Notes: generated from the letters alone by a model not told the origin. DNA of 62,194 nt from Trueperaceae bacterium (GCA_011390455.1 JAABSI010000008.1:1-62194), one strand, 5' to 3'; counted from the stretch's first letter, positions 44,289-52,460 are shown. Program-made: numbers and translations.

Positions 44289-45053
44289 TTACGCGGCGCT
44301 CCACCCCGCGTCCGCGGCGATGAGCGCGCCGTTGATCATCTTCGACTCGTCGCTCGCGAGGAAGAGCGCGAGATTGGCGATGTCCTCGGGCTGGAGCTGA
44401 CCCGGCGCGAGCGCGTGGTAGGTCGAGTAACGCGCGAACGCCTCCTGGTCCATCTTCGACGGGTCCATGCTGGTCCCGATCGAGGTGTTCACGGCGCCGG
44501 CGACGATCGCGTTGCACCGGATGCCGTTCGGAGCGTAGGTGAAGGCGGTGTTGCGGGTGAGGCCCACGAGCGCGTGCTTGGACGCGGTGTAGATGGCGCC
44601 GGCCGAGGCTCCGCCGCCGCCCGCGGCGCTGGCGACGTTGATGATCGAGCCGCCTCCGTGCTCCTTCATGAGACGCACCGCGGCGCCCGAGAGCACCATC
44701 GGACCGTAGACGTTGACGCCGAAGACGCGCTGGTACTGCACGTCGCTGAAGTTCGCGACGCCCTCGAAGTTGTCCATCACGCCTGCGTTGTTCACGAGCA
44801 CGTCGAGCTTGCCGTACGCGTCGATCGCAGCTTGGACCAGCTTCTCGGCGTCGTCCCGCTCGGCCACGTTGCCCACGTGGCCGGTGATCGTCCCGCCGGC
44901 CGCCTGCACTTCGGCGACGACCTCGTCGAGGCGCGCCTGATCGATCTCGCCGACGACGAGCTTGGCGCCTTCCTTGGCGAAGCGATGCGCCATCGCGCGG
45001 CCCATGCCGGCGCCCGCGCCCGTGATCACGACGACCTTGTCCTGCAGCCTCAT
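44289..45053 (-). CDS. Short-chain dehydrogenase/reductase
   Basis: The 254-residue SDR has TGAGAGMG for NAD(P) (about 11-18), NNAGVMDN, catalytic Ser in INVASAAG, and YTASK (about 155-159). The C-terminal LALFLASDESKMINGALIAADAGWSAA is typical of classical SDRs such as 3-oxoacyl reductases. The substrate is unknown. The ATG at 45053 is preferred over one 12 bases upstream because a GGAGG site precedes it by 5 bases. TAGGCT in the upstream leader is a likely -10. Confidence 0.88.
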   Translation of the reverse strand: MRLQDKVVVITGAGAGMGRAMAHRFAKEGAKLVVGEIDQARLDEVVAEVQAAGGTITGHVGNVAERDDAEKLVQAAIDAYGKLDVLVNNAGVMDNFEGVANFSDVQYQRVFGVNVYGPMVLSGAAVRLMKEHGGGSIINVASAAGGGGASAGAIYTASKHALVGLTRNTAFTYAPNGIRCNAIVAGAVNTSIGTSMDPSKMDQEAFARYSTYHALAPGQLQPEDIANLALFLASDESKMINGALIAADAGWSAA

Positions 45054-45170
45054 GCGTGCCTCCATGCGTGAGCCCGAGAACGCGCCCCTCACGGGCGGGG
45101 ACCCGGTGCTCCGTACCCCTAGCCTAGGCGCGCAACGTGAGCGTCCCCATGGGGGAACGTCCCCACCCGT

Positions 45171-46271
45171 TCAGGCCGCCGGCGCCGGCCAGCGCACGAG
45201 GAAACGCGCGCCACCGCCCGGGCGCTCGTCGACGGCGACCGTCCCGCCGTGGCGCTCGACGAGCGCCGCGACGATCGCGAGCCCGAGCCCGGAACCACCC
45301 GAGGCGCGGGAGCGCGCCGGATCCGCGCGGTAGAAGCGTCGGAACACGAGCTCGCGTTCGCCGGCTGGCACGCCGGAACCGTCGTCCGCGACCTCCAGCA
45401 CCGGGGCGCCGCGGTCCTCGCCGACCCGCACCCATACGTGCCCCCCCTCGGGGGCGTGGCGCAAGGCGTTGTCGAGCAGCGCGTTGGCGACCTGCAGGAC
45501 CCGCCCGGGGTCGGCGTCGAGCGGTGCGGGTGCGGTATCGATCGCGATCGCGACCCCTCGCTCCGCCGCGCGCCTCTCGAACGCGGACGCCGCCTGCGCC
45601 GCGAGCGCCCCGAGGTCGAAGCGCTCGCGGCGCAGTTCGAGCGCTCCGGACTCGGCGGAGGCGAGCGTCCCGAGGTCCTGGACGAGCCTGCCGAGCAGCT
45701 CGACCTGCTGCAGGAGCTGCGCCACCCGCTCGGGGTCGGGCGCCATCAGGCCGTCCTCGATCGCCTCGAGCTCGCTGCGCAAGACGGTGAGCGGGGTGCG
45801 CAGCTCGTGGGCGACGTCGGCGGTGAAGCGTCTGCGCTGCACGTCTTCGGCCTGCAGTCGGTCGGCGAGGTCGTTGAAGGCCAGGCCCAGGTCCGCGATC
45901 TCGCGCGGGCCGTCGGGCGTGGCGCGGGCGGCCCGTTCGCCGCCGGCGTAGCGGCGCGTCGCGTCGGCGAGCCGCGCGATCGGACGGCTCGCATGCAGCG
46001 CCACCGCCGTACCCACCGCGGCCGCGACCACCAGCGCGAGGACGCCCGCGCGCCACGTCGCGTCTTGGAGCTCGCCGAGCAGCCGCTCGGAGGCGGCGTC
46101 GGCGGACGTCGCCGGGCGGTCGGCCGCCGGGCCCGGGCCGCGCATCTGGGTCATCCCGAAGGCACGTGGGACCCGATCGCGCGCCGCTTGGAAGCTCAGC
46201 AGCCCCGTCAGGCCGACCGAGAACACGGCGGTGAGCGCCACCGCGAGCACGAGCCGGGCGCGGAGGCTCAC
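45171..46271 (-). CDS. Sensor histidine kinase, BaeS-like
   Basis: The 366-residue kinase has two membrane helices (about 5-27 and 73-95) bounding a short periplasmic loop, and a HAMP linker. The HisKA box is FTADVAHELRTPLTVLRSELEAIEDG with the phospho-His, and the ATPase domain has LLDNALRHAP, VADDGSGVP and GGSGLGLAIV. The cognate regulator is probably the OmpR-type gene at 47605, although an opposite-strand gene lies between. It starts at GTG 46271. Confidence 0.9.
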   Translation of the reverse strand: MSLRARLVLAVALTAVFSVGLTGLLSFQAARDRVPRAFGMTQMRGPGPAADRPATSADAASERLLGELQDATWRAGVLALVVAAAVGTAVALHASRPIARLADATRRYAGGERAARATPDGPREIADLGLAFNDLADRLQAEDVQRRRFTADVAHELRTPLTVLRSELEAIEDGLMAPDPERVAQLLQQVELLGRLVQDLGTLASAESGALELRRERFDLGALAAQAASAFERRAAERGVAIAIDTAPAPLDADPGRVLQVANALLDNALRHAPEGGHVWVRVGEDRGAPVLEVADDGSGVPAGERELVFRRFYRADPARSRASGGSGLGLAIVAALVERHGGTVAVDERPGGGARFLVRWPAPAA

Positions 46272-46300
46272 GAGCCCGTACCCCGGCTATGCTCGAGGCC

Positions 46301-47584
46301 ATGACCCGATCGCGTCGGCGCTTCGACGGTTGGCTCGCGACCCTCACGATCGCCGCGCTCGGCGCGGTCGCCGCACAGGTCCCACCACCCGCATCCGTCC
46401 CGTACGCGCCCACCGTCGAGGTGATCGACCTCTTCGATGGCGCGAGCACCTTCGAGCATCAGAGCGCCGCTGGCGCCAGCGTCCGCGACGGCGACGACTT
46501 CGTCCGGGGCGACGCCTCGCTGCGCGTGACGACCGACGGTGCGGCGGTCCAGACGAACGTCCGGGCGGTGGGCCTCGCGCCGCGCGACCTGCGCGAGGCG
46601 CACGTTCGGGTGGTGCTCAAGGTCGATCGCGTCGATCTCCTGGACGAGGTCGTGCTGTACCTGAGCTCGGACGGCTTCGCGTCGTACGAGACCTATCGGG
46701 TCGCGCGGGGTCCGGGCGCCGCCGACGACACCATCGCTCGCTCCGGCGCTTGGGTCTCCCTGACGGTGCCGCTGGGCACCCCGCTCGCGCGATCCGGCCA
46801 GGGCACCGTCGACCTCGGACGCGTCACCGGATGGCAGGTGGGCGTGGTCGACGCGGGCGCGGGGCCGGTCACGGTCTGGCTGAACGGGCTCGAGACGATC
46901 GCGCGTCCACCGCGTGGCGTCGTCACCCTCGTGTTCGACGATGCGCGCGACGGCGTCGCGCGGTACGCCCGACCGGTGCTGGACCGCTCCGGGATGCGCG
47001 CTTCGGTGGCCGTGGTCGCCGACCTGGTGGGTGCGCCCGGGTTCATGACGCTGCGCGAGCTCGAGGCGGCCGCGCGCTTCTCCGGCTGGGACGTCGTCGC
47101 CCACCAAGCGACCGCCCTCGAGGGCACCACCGGATTCGTCGGCCTCGACGACGCCGCGCTTGCCGCCGAACTCGATGCCGCCCGAGGCTGGTTGATCGCC
47201 CACGGCTTCGCCGCCGGCGCGGCGCACCTCGCGTACCCCTACGGCGCGCTCGACGAGCGTGTCCTGGAGCACGTCCGCGTGCGGTTCGCCAGCGGCCGGA
47301 CGATCGTGCGCGGCTTGGGCCTCGAGACCTGGCCACCGGCGGACCCGTACCGGATCCGCGCGCTGAGCGTGGCCGACCGCGACGGCCTTGCCGAGCTGCG
47401 CGCCGCCGTGGACCGCGCCGCGCGCGAACGGAGCTGGTTGGTGCTCGTGTTCCACCAGCTCGTCGACGGGCCACCGCAGGGCCCGACGGACTTTGCCGCC
47501 GAGGACTTCGCGGCCTTCGTCGCGTACCTCGCGGGCGCGGACGTCGACGTGCGCCCTTGGAGCGACGTCCTGCACGCTCGCTGA
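46301..47584 (+). CDS. Exported polysaccharide deacetylase (NodB)-like protein
   Basis: The 427-residue protein has a signal segment (to about 25), a beta-sandwich (about 38-200) and a NodB-like barrel (about 205-425). Seen are VTLVFDDARDGVARYARPVLDRSGMRASV in place of TFDDG, WDVVAHQATAL for the H(S/T)xxH motif, and AYPYGALDERV. The second metal His seems to be lost, so activity may be changed or absent. The ATG at 46301 is 7 bases after TATGCT (46288-46293), so it is leaderless. It splits the two-component genes. Confidence 0.75.
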   Translation: MTRSRRRFDGWLATLTIAALGAVAAQVPPPASVPYAPTVEVIDLFDGASTFEHQSAAGASVRDGDDFVRGDASLRVTTDGAAVQTNVRAVGLAPRDLREAHVRVVLKVDRVDLLDEVVLYLSSDGFASYETYRVARGPGAADDTIARSGAWVSLTVPLGTPLARSGQGTVDLGRVTGWQVGVVDAGAGPVTVWLNGLETIARPPRGVVTLVFDDARDGVARYARPVLDRSGMRASVAVVADLVGAPGFMTLRELEAAARFSGWDVVAHQATALEGTTGFVGLDDAALAAELDAARGWLIAHGFAAGAAHLAYPYGALDERVLEHVRVRFASGRTIVRGLGLETWPPADPYRIRALSVADRDGLAELRAAVDRAARERSWLVLVFHQLVDGPPQGPTDFAAEDFAAFVAYLAGADVDVRPWSDVLHAR

Positions 47585-47604
47585 CCGAGACCCGGCAGCG
47601 TGGC

Positions 47605-48273
47605 TCACGGCCGGAGCCGGTATCCGACGCCGCGGACGGTCTCGAGTTGGTCGGCGCAGGCGCCGAGCCGCCGCCGCAGGTTCTTGACGTGGGCGTCGAC
47701 GGTGCGCTCGTCGGCGAAGCCGTCGCTCCCCCCCTCGAGGAGTTCGGTGCGACGGAAGGCGCGCCCCGGTTGGGCGGCGAGGGTGGCGAGCAGCCGCAGC
47801 TGCGCCGGGCTCAGCTCGAGCGGCGCCTCGCCGCAGCGCGCCTGGAAGGCGTCGAGATCGATGGTCAGCGCGCCGACCGCGTGGTGCACCGGAGGGCGCA
47901 CCTGACCGGCGGCGCGGCGCAGGACCGCGCGCACGCGCGCCACGACCTCGCGCGGGCTGAAGGGCTTGACGATGTAGTCGTCGGCGCCCAGGCCGAGCCC
48001 GACCAGGCGATCGGACTCCTCGGCGCGCGCGGTGACCATCAGGATCGGCACGTCCGAAGTGCGGCGCACGGCGCGCGCCACCTCGAAGCCGTCGACGTCG
48101 GGGAGCATCAGGTCGAGCAGGATCAGGTCGGGGTTGGCGGCGCGCCAGAGCTCCAGGGCGCGGCGTCCGTCCGCGGCGCGTTCGACGGCGAAGCCCTCGG
48201 CCTTGAGGTAGCGCTCGAGCACCTCGGCGATCCGCGGCTCGTCCTCGACGATCAGGATGCGTGCTCCGGCCAT
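47605..48273 (-). CDS. OmpR-family response regulator
   Basis: The 222-residue regulator has a receiver domain (1-115; acidic pocket VEDE, phospho-Asp in LILLDLMLPDVDG, Lys in IVKPFSP). A winged-helix domain follows (about 130-222; LELSPAQLRLLATLAAQPGRAFRRTELLE and VDAHVKNLRRRLG). A GAGGAGATC site precedes the ATG, and TAGCAT is a probable -10 at 48295-48300. It probably pairs with the histidine kinase downstream, with the deacetylase-like gene inserted between them. Confidence 0.92.
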   Translation of the reverse strand: MAGARILIVEDEPRIAEVLERYLKAEGFAVERAADGRRALELWRAANPDLILLDLMLPDVDGFEVARAVRRTSDVPILMVTARAEESDRLVGLGLGADDYIVKPFSPREVVARVRAVLRRAAGQVRPPVHHAVGALTIDLDAFQARCGEAPLELSPAQLRLLATLAAQPGRAFRRTELLEGGSDGFADERTVDAHVKNLRRRLGACADQLETVRGVGYRLRP

Positions 48274-48300
48274 GATCTCCTCGCTCTCCAGGCCATGCTA

Positions 48301-48353
48301 CGCAGGGCGACGACCGGCCCTTCGGTCGGGTGACCGAAGGGCCGGGTCCTGCG
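48301..48353 (-). terminator. Long hairpin between the secreted-protein gene and the response regulator
   Basis: Perfect 14-base arms (48314-48327 with 48332-48345) have a 4-base loop, extended by an outer 6-base pairing (48301-48306 with 48348-48353). It lies past the stop of the minus-strand gene ending at 48395 and before the regulator, so it should separate the two transcripts. Confidence 0.75.
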
Positions 48354-48394
48354 TGGTGCGGGCGCGCTGCGGGTGCGATGCGCCCGCGGTCAGG

Positions 48395-48961
48395 TCACCA
48401 GCGGCCACCGGGGCCGCGCGGGGCATGGCGTCCCGCCATCGGGGGGTCCTGCGGGCCGCGCGGGGCGTCGGTGCGGAACTGGTACTGCGGCTCGCCGCCG
48501 GCGTTCCGGCCGTCCTGGAGTCCTTCGCGCGTCGAGAGGGCCGCGAAGGCGTCGGCGCCGCGCGCGGCCATGGTCTCGGCCTGGACCTCGGTGATCGTGC
48601 CTTCGGCGAGGAGCGCGTCGATCGCTTCCTGCCGGGCGGCGAGGAAGGCGGCCTCGAGATCGGCGAGTTCGACGCCGCGGTCGGCGGCGATCTGCGCGAT
48701 CGAGGCACCCTCGGCCTTGAGCGCGTGCAGCTCGTCGGTCGTCAGCCCGAGGGCTTCGACGACGACCCCTTCGACCTGGCCCTGCAGGGCGGCGCCGCCG
48801 ATCTGGGTCTGCGCGCGGTGCGCGTACTGGGGCGCTTCGGCCTGCATCCGAGCCTGAGGGGCGCCGCGCGGGGCGACGTCGCGGAACTGATGCTGTTGGG
48901 CGAGCGCGAAGCCCGCGAGGAGGGTGGCGGCGGTGAGGACGAGGATCGGCTTGGTGTTCAT
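48395..48961 (-). CDS. Secreted helical protein of unknown family, CpxP/Spy-like in context
   Basis: The 188-residue protein has a signal peptide (1-21). A Gln/Ala/Arg-rich stretch follows (about 22-60). A helical core comes next, with LGLTTDELHALKAEGASIAQIAADRGVELADLEAAF and AIDALLAEGTITEVQAETMAAR. The core resembles DUF2680-like repeats; the C-terminus is rich in Pro/Arg/Gly. Adjacent to a two-component system, it may be its periplasmic target or modulator, but that is inference. AAGGGAAG lies before the ATG and TACGCT at 49002-49007. Confidence 0.6.
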   Translation of the reverse strand: MNTKPILVLTAATLLAGFALAQQHQFRDVAPRGAPQARMQAEAPQYAHRAQTQIGGAALQGQVEGVVVEALGLTTDELHALKAEGASIAQIAADRGVELADLEAAFLAARQEAIDALLAEGTITEVQAETMAARGADAFAALSTREGLQDGRNAGGEPQYQFRTDAPRGPQDPPMAGRHAPRGPGGRW

Positions 48962-49187
48962 GGTGGCTTCCCTTCGTGCTCCCTCGTTCGGAGCTGAGGT
49001 CAGCGTAGGCGCGCCTTCGTGAACGTCGTGCGAACGCTCCGTGCGCGATCGGTCGACGGTGTTAGCGTGCGAAGGAAGCCGTCCGCGCGCGAAGCCGCCG
49101 AACGACCGCCGCGCGCCCGCCGTAGGGGCGGGATGGACGGTCGTCTGTCCCCTCGCCCCTCGGACCGGGCGAGCAGAGGAGGTGCCG

Positions 49188-49406
49188 ATGCGTTGGTTCA
49201 CGATGGTGCTGGGCGCCGCCATGGTCGTGGGTGGCGTCGCGATGATCGTCCGCTTCTACCGAGGCCGGGGAGCGAAGGCCCCCGAAGTCGCCTCCCCGAC
49301 GCGCGTCGAGTCGCTGCTCGTCGGCGCGCTGCTGACCTCGATCGGCACGTTGGTCTTCATCCTCGGCGTGACGGGCGTGATCGGCGCGTCGCTCGGGGCC
49401 GATTGA
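49188..49406 (+). CDS. Small two-helix membrane protein, copy 1 (72 residues)
   Basis: The protein has two membrane helices (about 3-22 and 42-66) joined by a loop containing the conserved APEVASPTRVE. It is about 70% identical without gaps to the 72-residue product at 49680. No known family was recognised. A GGAGGT Shine-Dalgarno at 49178-49183 lies 4 bases before the ATG. TAGCGT at 49063-49068 is a possible -10. Confidence 0.65.
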   Translation: MRWFTMVLGAAMVVGGVAMIVRFYRGRGAKAPEVASPTRVESLLVGALLTSIGTLVFILGVTGVIGASLGAD

Positions 49407-49679
49407 AGGCCTCGTAGCCGAACGGCGCGGGGCATCGCCGTGGGCCCGGTGCTGCGGCACGCCGCCGGCGCTCGGACCGTCCGAGGGACGGCCCTCCGCG
49501 CGCGCCCGGCCCGGACGTTCGGCCCTTGCGCGTGGCGCCGAGGAGGCCAATGGTGAATGCGTCGGACGGGCCCGCTACCGTCCGACGCCGCCGACGGCCG
49601 GCCGCCGGGCCGCCGCGGCGACGCCGATGGGCCGAGCCCTCCGATCGCTCCGCTGCGGGGCGACCGAGAGGAGGCGTGT

Positions 49680-49898
49680 ATGTGTTGGATCCCGATGGTG
49701 CTGGGTGCGGCGATGCTGGTGGCGGGCACCGTGATGATCGTCGCCTTCTACCGCGGCCACGGGGCCGAGGCCCCGGAGGTCGCCTCCCCGACCCGCGTCG
49801 AGACCTTGATCCTGGGCGTGCTGCTCACCTCGATCGGCACGCTGGCCTTCATCCTCGGCCTGACCGGTGCGATCTGCACGTCGCTCGGGATCGCCTGA
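49680..49898 (+). CDS. Small two-helix membrane protein, copy 2 (72 residues)
   Basis: This is a paralogue of the preceding gene: same length, same two helices and the same loop APEVASPTRVE, with 51 of 72 residues identical by eye. The second helix LLTSIGTLAFILGLTG is nearly invariant between copies. It has its own AGGAGG site (49669-49674) 5 bases before the ATG. The 273 bases between the copies contain no recognisable gene. A long perfect palindrome follows. Confidence 0.65.
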   Translation: MCWIPMVLGAAMLVAGTVMIVAFYRGHGAEAPEVASPTRVETLILGVLLTSIGTLAFILGLTGAICTSLGIA

Positions 49899-49917
49899 GG
49901 GCTCGGGCGCGGCTGAC

Positions 49918-49975
49918 GCCGAACCGTGAGCGCCCGCCGCACCGGAACCGGTGCGGCGGGCGCTCACGGTTCGGC
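49918..49975. terminator. 58-base perfect inverted repeat, bidirectional terminator
   Basis: Two perfect 28-base arms (49918-49945 and 49948-49975) flank a 2-base centre. It lies between the convergent genes ending at 49898 (+) and 49984 (-) and could terminate both. No T tract is seen. Its length is unusual for this window. Confidence 0.7.
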
Positions 49976-49983
49976 CGGTCCGG

Positions 49984-50250
49984 TCAGGCCGCGACGTCCT
50001 CCCGGACGACCACGAACTCGACGCGGGCGATCAGCGCGATGCCGACGGCGGCGAGCACGATCGGCCAGCTCCAACCGAGCAGGACGAGCGCCAGGATCGC
50101 GGCGATGGAGAGCGGGAGCCGCATGCGATCGCGACCACCTTTGCGCGCGACCAGCGTTCGTTCGTTGAGCGCGCGCCAGCCGCGGCGCAGGGCGCTGCCG
50201 ACGCCCTCGTGCGTGGGGCGGGGATCGGTGGGGGGCACGGTGTCGGTCAC
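49984..50250 (-). CDS. Small membrane protein downstream of DUF4342 gene
   Basis: The 88-residue protein has a polar, Pro- and Arg-rich N-terminal half and a hydrophobic C-terminal segment (about 46-78) that would form one or two membrane helices. The family was not recognised. It starts at GTG 50250, overlapping the DUF4342 stop (GTGA), with GAGGAGGAC as ribosome site, so translation is coupled to that gene. Confidence 0.6.
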   Translation of the reverse strand: MTDTVPPTDPRPTHEGVGSALRRGWRALNERTLVARKGGRDRMRLPLSIAAILALVLLGWSWPIVLAAVGIALIARVEFVVVREDVAA

Positions 50251-50621
50251 GAGCGGTCCTCCTCTTCGGACGTCGGGGTTGGCTGGGCGGCGACCGGTGG
50301 GGTGGCGCCCGGGGCAGCGGGTTCGCGCGGTTCGACCCGTTCGACGGCGAGCGTCAGGTTGGCTACGAGCGCGGCCATGGCGCCGAGCGCGGCCCACACG
50401 GGCAGCAGCACGGTACCGATCACGCCGATCGTCAAGGGGATCTCGAGCAGCACGCGACCGTCGTCGTTCTTGATGATGATGCGGCGGACGTTGCCCTCGC
50501 GCACCAGCTCCTTGACCTTGGCGACGACGGCCTCGCCGGAGACCCGGAACTCTTCACGGGCGGTGCGTTCGGCCTCGGGCGCGGCGCCCGGGGTGGGGCC
50601 TTCGGTGCGGGGTTCGGTCAT
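50247..50621 (-). CDS. DUF4342 domain protein
   Basis: The 124-residue protein has the DUF4342 pattern FRVSGEAVVAKVKELVREGNVRRIIIKNDDGRVLLEIPLTIGVIGTVLLPVWAALGAMAALVANL. A helix-strand unit is followed by two hydrophobic segments. The family's function is unknown. The C-terminus is Pro/Ala/Glu-rich. GAGAGGAC lies before the ATG. It is coupled to the next small membrane protein. Confidence 0.82.
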   Translation of the reverse strand: MTEPRTEGPTPGAAPEAERTAREEFRVSGEAVVAKVKELVREGNVRRIIIKNDDGRVLLEIPLTIGVIGTVLLPVWAALGAMAALVANLTLAVERVEPREPAAPGATPPVAAQPTPTSEEEDRS

Positions 50622-50754
50622 GGTGTTCGTCCTCTCTCGACCCGGGGCGCGGCGGCGCCGTCCTCCGGAGTCCTCTCGAGGGTAGGGCCGCAGCGGGTGA
50701 CTCGTCGCCACCCGGACGGGTGACCCGAGCATCGTCCCTCGGGCGGAAGCGGCG

Positions 50755-52011
50755 TCAGATGAGGTCGAGCTCGCGGGCGCGCGCCACGGCGGCGGTCCGG
50801 GTGCCCACGTCCAGCTTCTCGAACAGCCGCTTGAGGTGGGTCTTGACGGTGTTGGGGCTCAGCTGCAGCCGCACCGCGATGGCGTCGTTGGTCGCGCCGG
50901 TGGCCAACCAGCGGAGCACCTCGCGTTCGCGGTCGGTGAGCGGCTCCGCATCGGCCGCCGGATGGCCGGCCACCCGGGCCCGCAAGTCGGCCGCCAGCCG
51001 CGGGTCGGCGTCCGCGAGCCGGCGCCGCAACAGCTCGCGGAAGCTGGCGTGGAAGCGCACGGTGCGGTGGACCGGATCGACCGGGTACAAGAACAGGTGC
51101 GCACGCTCCGCCTCGGCGAGCAGTTCGGCCGCGTCCGGGCGGCCGCCGAGCTCGACGGCGGTCGCCACGTCGAGCACGTCGGCGACGCTCACCCGCAGCA
51201 GGAAGTCCTGCAGGTGCGCGGGCAGCCGCTGGAGGACCTCCTCGGCCAGGTAGGCGAGGACGTAGGGGTCGGTGCCGGTGAAGCGTTCGACGAAGTCGGC
51301 GACCGCGTCGGGCGCGCGGCCGCGCAGGCCGAGCGCGGCGAGGTGGAGGCCGGCGCCCCAGCCCTCGGTGCGGTGGACCAGCGTCCGCACGAGCGCTGGG
51401 CGGAGGGCGACCCCGAGCGCCGCGAGCAGGTCGGCCGCCTCCCCTTCCCCGAAGCGAAGGTCGTCGGCCCCGACGCGGTCGAGGCGGCCTTCGAGGTGCC
51501 AACGCGCCAGCGGCAGGTCGGGGTCGACGCGCGAGAGAAGCACGACCGCCACCCCATCGGGCAGGTGGTCGAGCAGGCCGCGCAGCAGTTCGAAGGCCTC
51601 GGGCGCCGAGCCGAGCTCGTGGACGTCGTCCAGGACGAGCACCCGACCGCTCTCCGGCGCGCGCTCGAGGGCGCCGAGCAGCGCCGCGACGTGGTCCGCG
51701 GGGGCGGCCCCGTCCGGCGCGGCCACGTCCAGACCCCATCCGCTCGCCGCCGCGGCCGCGAGCAGCGGCGCGAAGCGTTCGGGCGGGGCGTCGCTGGGTT
51801 CGAGCGACCACCAGACCGGTGGCCGGTGGCGCGCCCTGGCCCACTGCGCGACCGCGGTGCTCTTGCCGTACCCGGCGGGGGCCGCGACCAGCGCCACGGG
51901 GAACCCGACGGCGGCGTCGAGCCGCTCGTGGAGGCGCGGGCGCGCGATCGCCGCCGGTCGCTCCGGTGGCGGGCGCAGGCGGGCGCGTGGGAGGGGAAGG
52001 GCGAGGGTCAT
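50755..52011 (-). CDS. Shortened MalT-like (STAND) LuxR-family transcriptional regulator
   Basis: The 418-residue protein has a STAND ATPase (Walker A VAAPAGYGKSTAV, about 40-52; Walker B RVLVLDDVHEL; sensor LLSRVDPDLPLARWHL). A winged-helix part follows, then a LuxR HTH (about 355-418: PLTDREREVLRWLATGATNDAIAVRLQLSPNTVKTHLKRLFEKL). MalT relatives are about 900 residues; here the TPR-like sensor region is absent. TAGGCT lies 13 bases before the ATG, so the leader is short. Targets are unknown. Confidence 0.85.
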   Translation of the reverse strand: MTLALPLPRARLRPPPERPAAIARPRLHERLDAAVGFPVALVAAPAGYGKSTAVAQWARARHRPPVWWSLEPSDAPPERFAPLLAAAAASGWGLDVAAPDGAAPADHVAALLGALERAPESGRVLVLDDVHELGSAPEAFELLRGLLDHLPDGVAVVLLSRVDPDLPLARWHLEGRLDRVGADDLRFGEGEAADLLAALGVALRPALVRTLVHRTEGWGAGLHLAALGLRGRAPDAVADFVERFTGTDPYVLAYLAEEVLQRLPAHLQDFLLRVSVADVLDVATAVELGGRPDAAELLAEAERAHLFLYPVDPVHRTVRFHASFRELLRRRLADADPRLAADLRARVAGHPAADAEPLTDREREVLRWLATGATNDAIAVRLQLSPNTVKTHLKRLFEKLDVGTRTAAVARARELDLI

Positions 52012-52044
52012 GGCGCTCGCCCCGAGCCTAGCCGAACGCGGGGG

Positions 52045-52443
52045 TCAGGCGTCGCGCAGCGCCGCCACGGCGGCCGCGAGCAGCCCCTTGACCTCGCCGG
52101 CGAGCGGTTCGAGCTGGGCGCGCGTCTCGGGCGCGGCGACCTGGAACGCCTCCTCGGGGTCGAGCACGCGCACCTCGGTGCCGCCCGGCACCTCGCGCAG
52201 CGTCACCGTGCACGGCAGCAGCAGCGCGACGTCACGATCGACGTCCAGCGCGCGCTTGGCGAAGCCCGGGTTGCAGACGCCGAGGATGCGGTGGCCCTCG
52301 TGGGCGACGCCGAGCTTGGCTTGGAACGTGGCTTGCAGGTCGACCTCGGTCAGGATGCCGAAGCCCTGCGCCTTGAGCGCGGCCTCGGCGGAACTGCGGA
52401 CCTCGGTGAGCGGAGCGGGCACGATCGTGCGGAGCGGATCCAT
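52045..52443 (-). CDS. DUF302 domain protein
   Basis: The 132-residue protein matches DUF302: LKAQGFGILTEVDLQATFQAKLGVAHEGHRILGVCNPGFAKRALDVDRDVALLLPCTVTL, then VRVLDPEEAF. The family is widespread, and often occurs with sulfur or metal stress genes, but the function is not known. It is preceded by a palindrome of CsoR/CstR type overlapping a TATCCT -10 box. A GGAGGTAG site precedes the ATG. Confidence 0.85.
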   Translation of the reverse strand: MDPLRTIVPAPLTEVRSSAEAALKAQGFGILTEVDLQATFQAKLGVAHEGHRILGVCNPGFAKRALDVDRDVALLLPCTVTLREVPGGTEVRVLDPEEAFQVAAPETRAQLEPLAGEVKGLLAAAVAALRDA

Positions 52444-52460
52444 GGGCTACCTCCGCGTCG

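Noticed and set aside
40812..45071. Plus-strand open frame of about 1,400 codons antisense to oadGAB, birA and the dehydrogenase gene
   Set aside because: It is antisense to five genes with clear motifs, has an Arg/Pro/Gly-rich translation with no domain, and is expected by chance in DNA this GC-rich.
45142..45165. CCCCATGGGG palindrome with a direct CGTCCCCA repeat between the dehydrogenase and kinase genes
   Set aside because: It could be a weak terminator or a regulator site, but the arms are short and no promoter is placed clearly against it, so no call is made.
46289..46300. Upstream ATG for the deacetylase-like gene
   Set aside because: It is part of the TATGCT -10 box; the ATG at 46301 lies 7 bases after that box and suits the signal peptide.
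49557..49679. N-terminal extension of the second 72-residue protein to 113 residues
   Set aside because: The extension is Arg/Pro-rich, absent from the paralogue, and an AGGAGG site lies 5 bases before the inner ATG.
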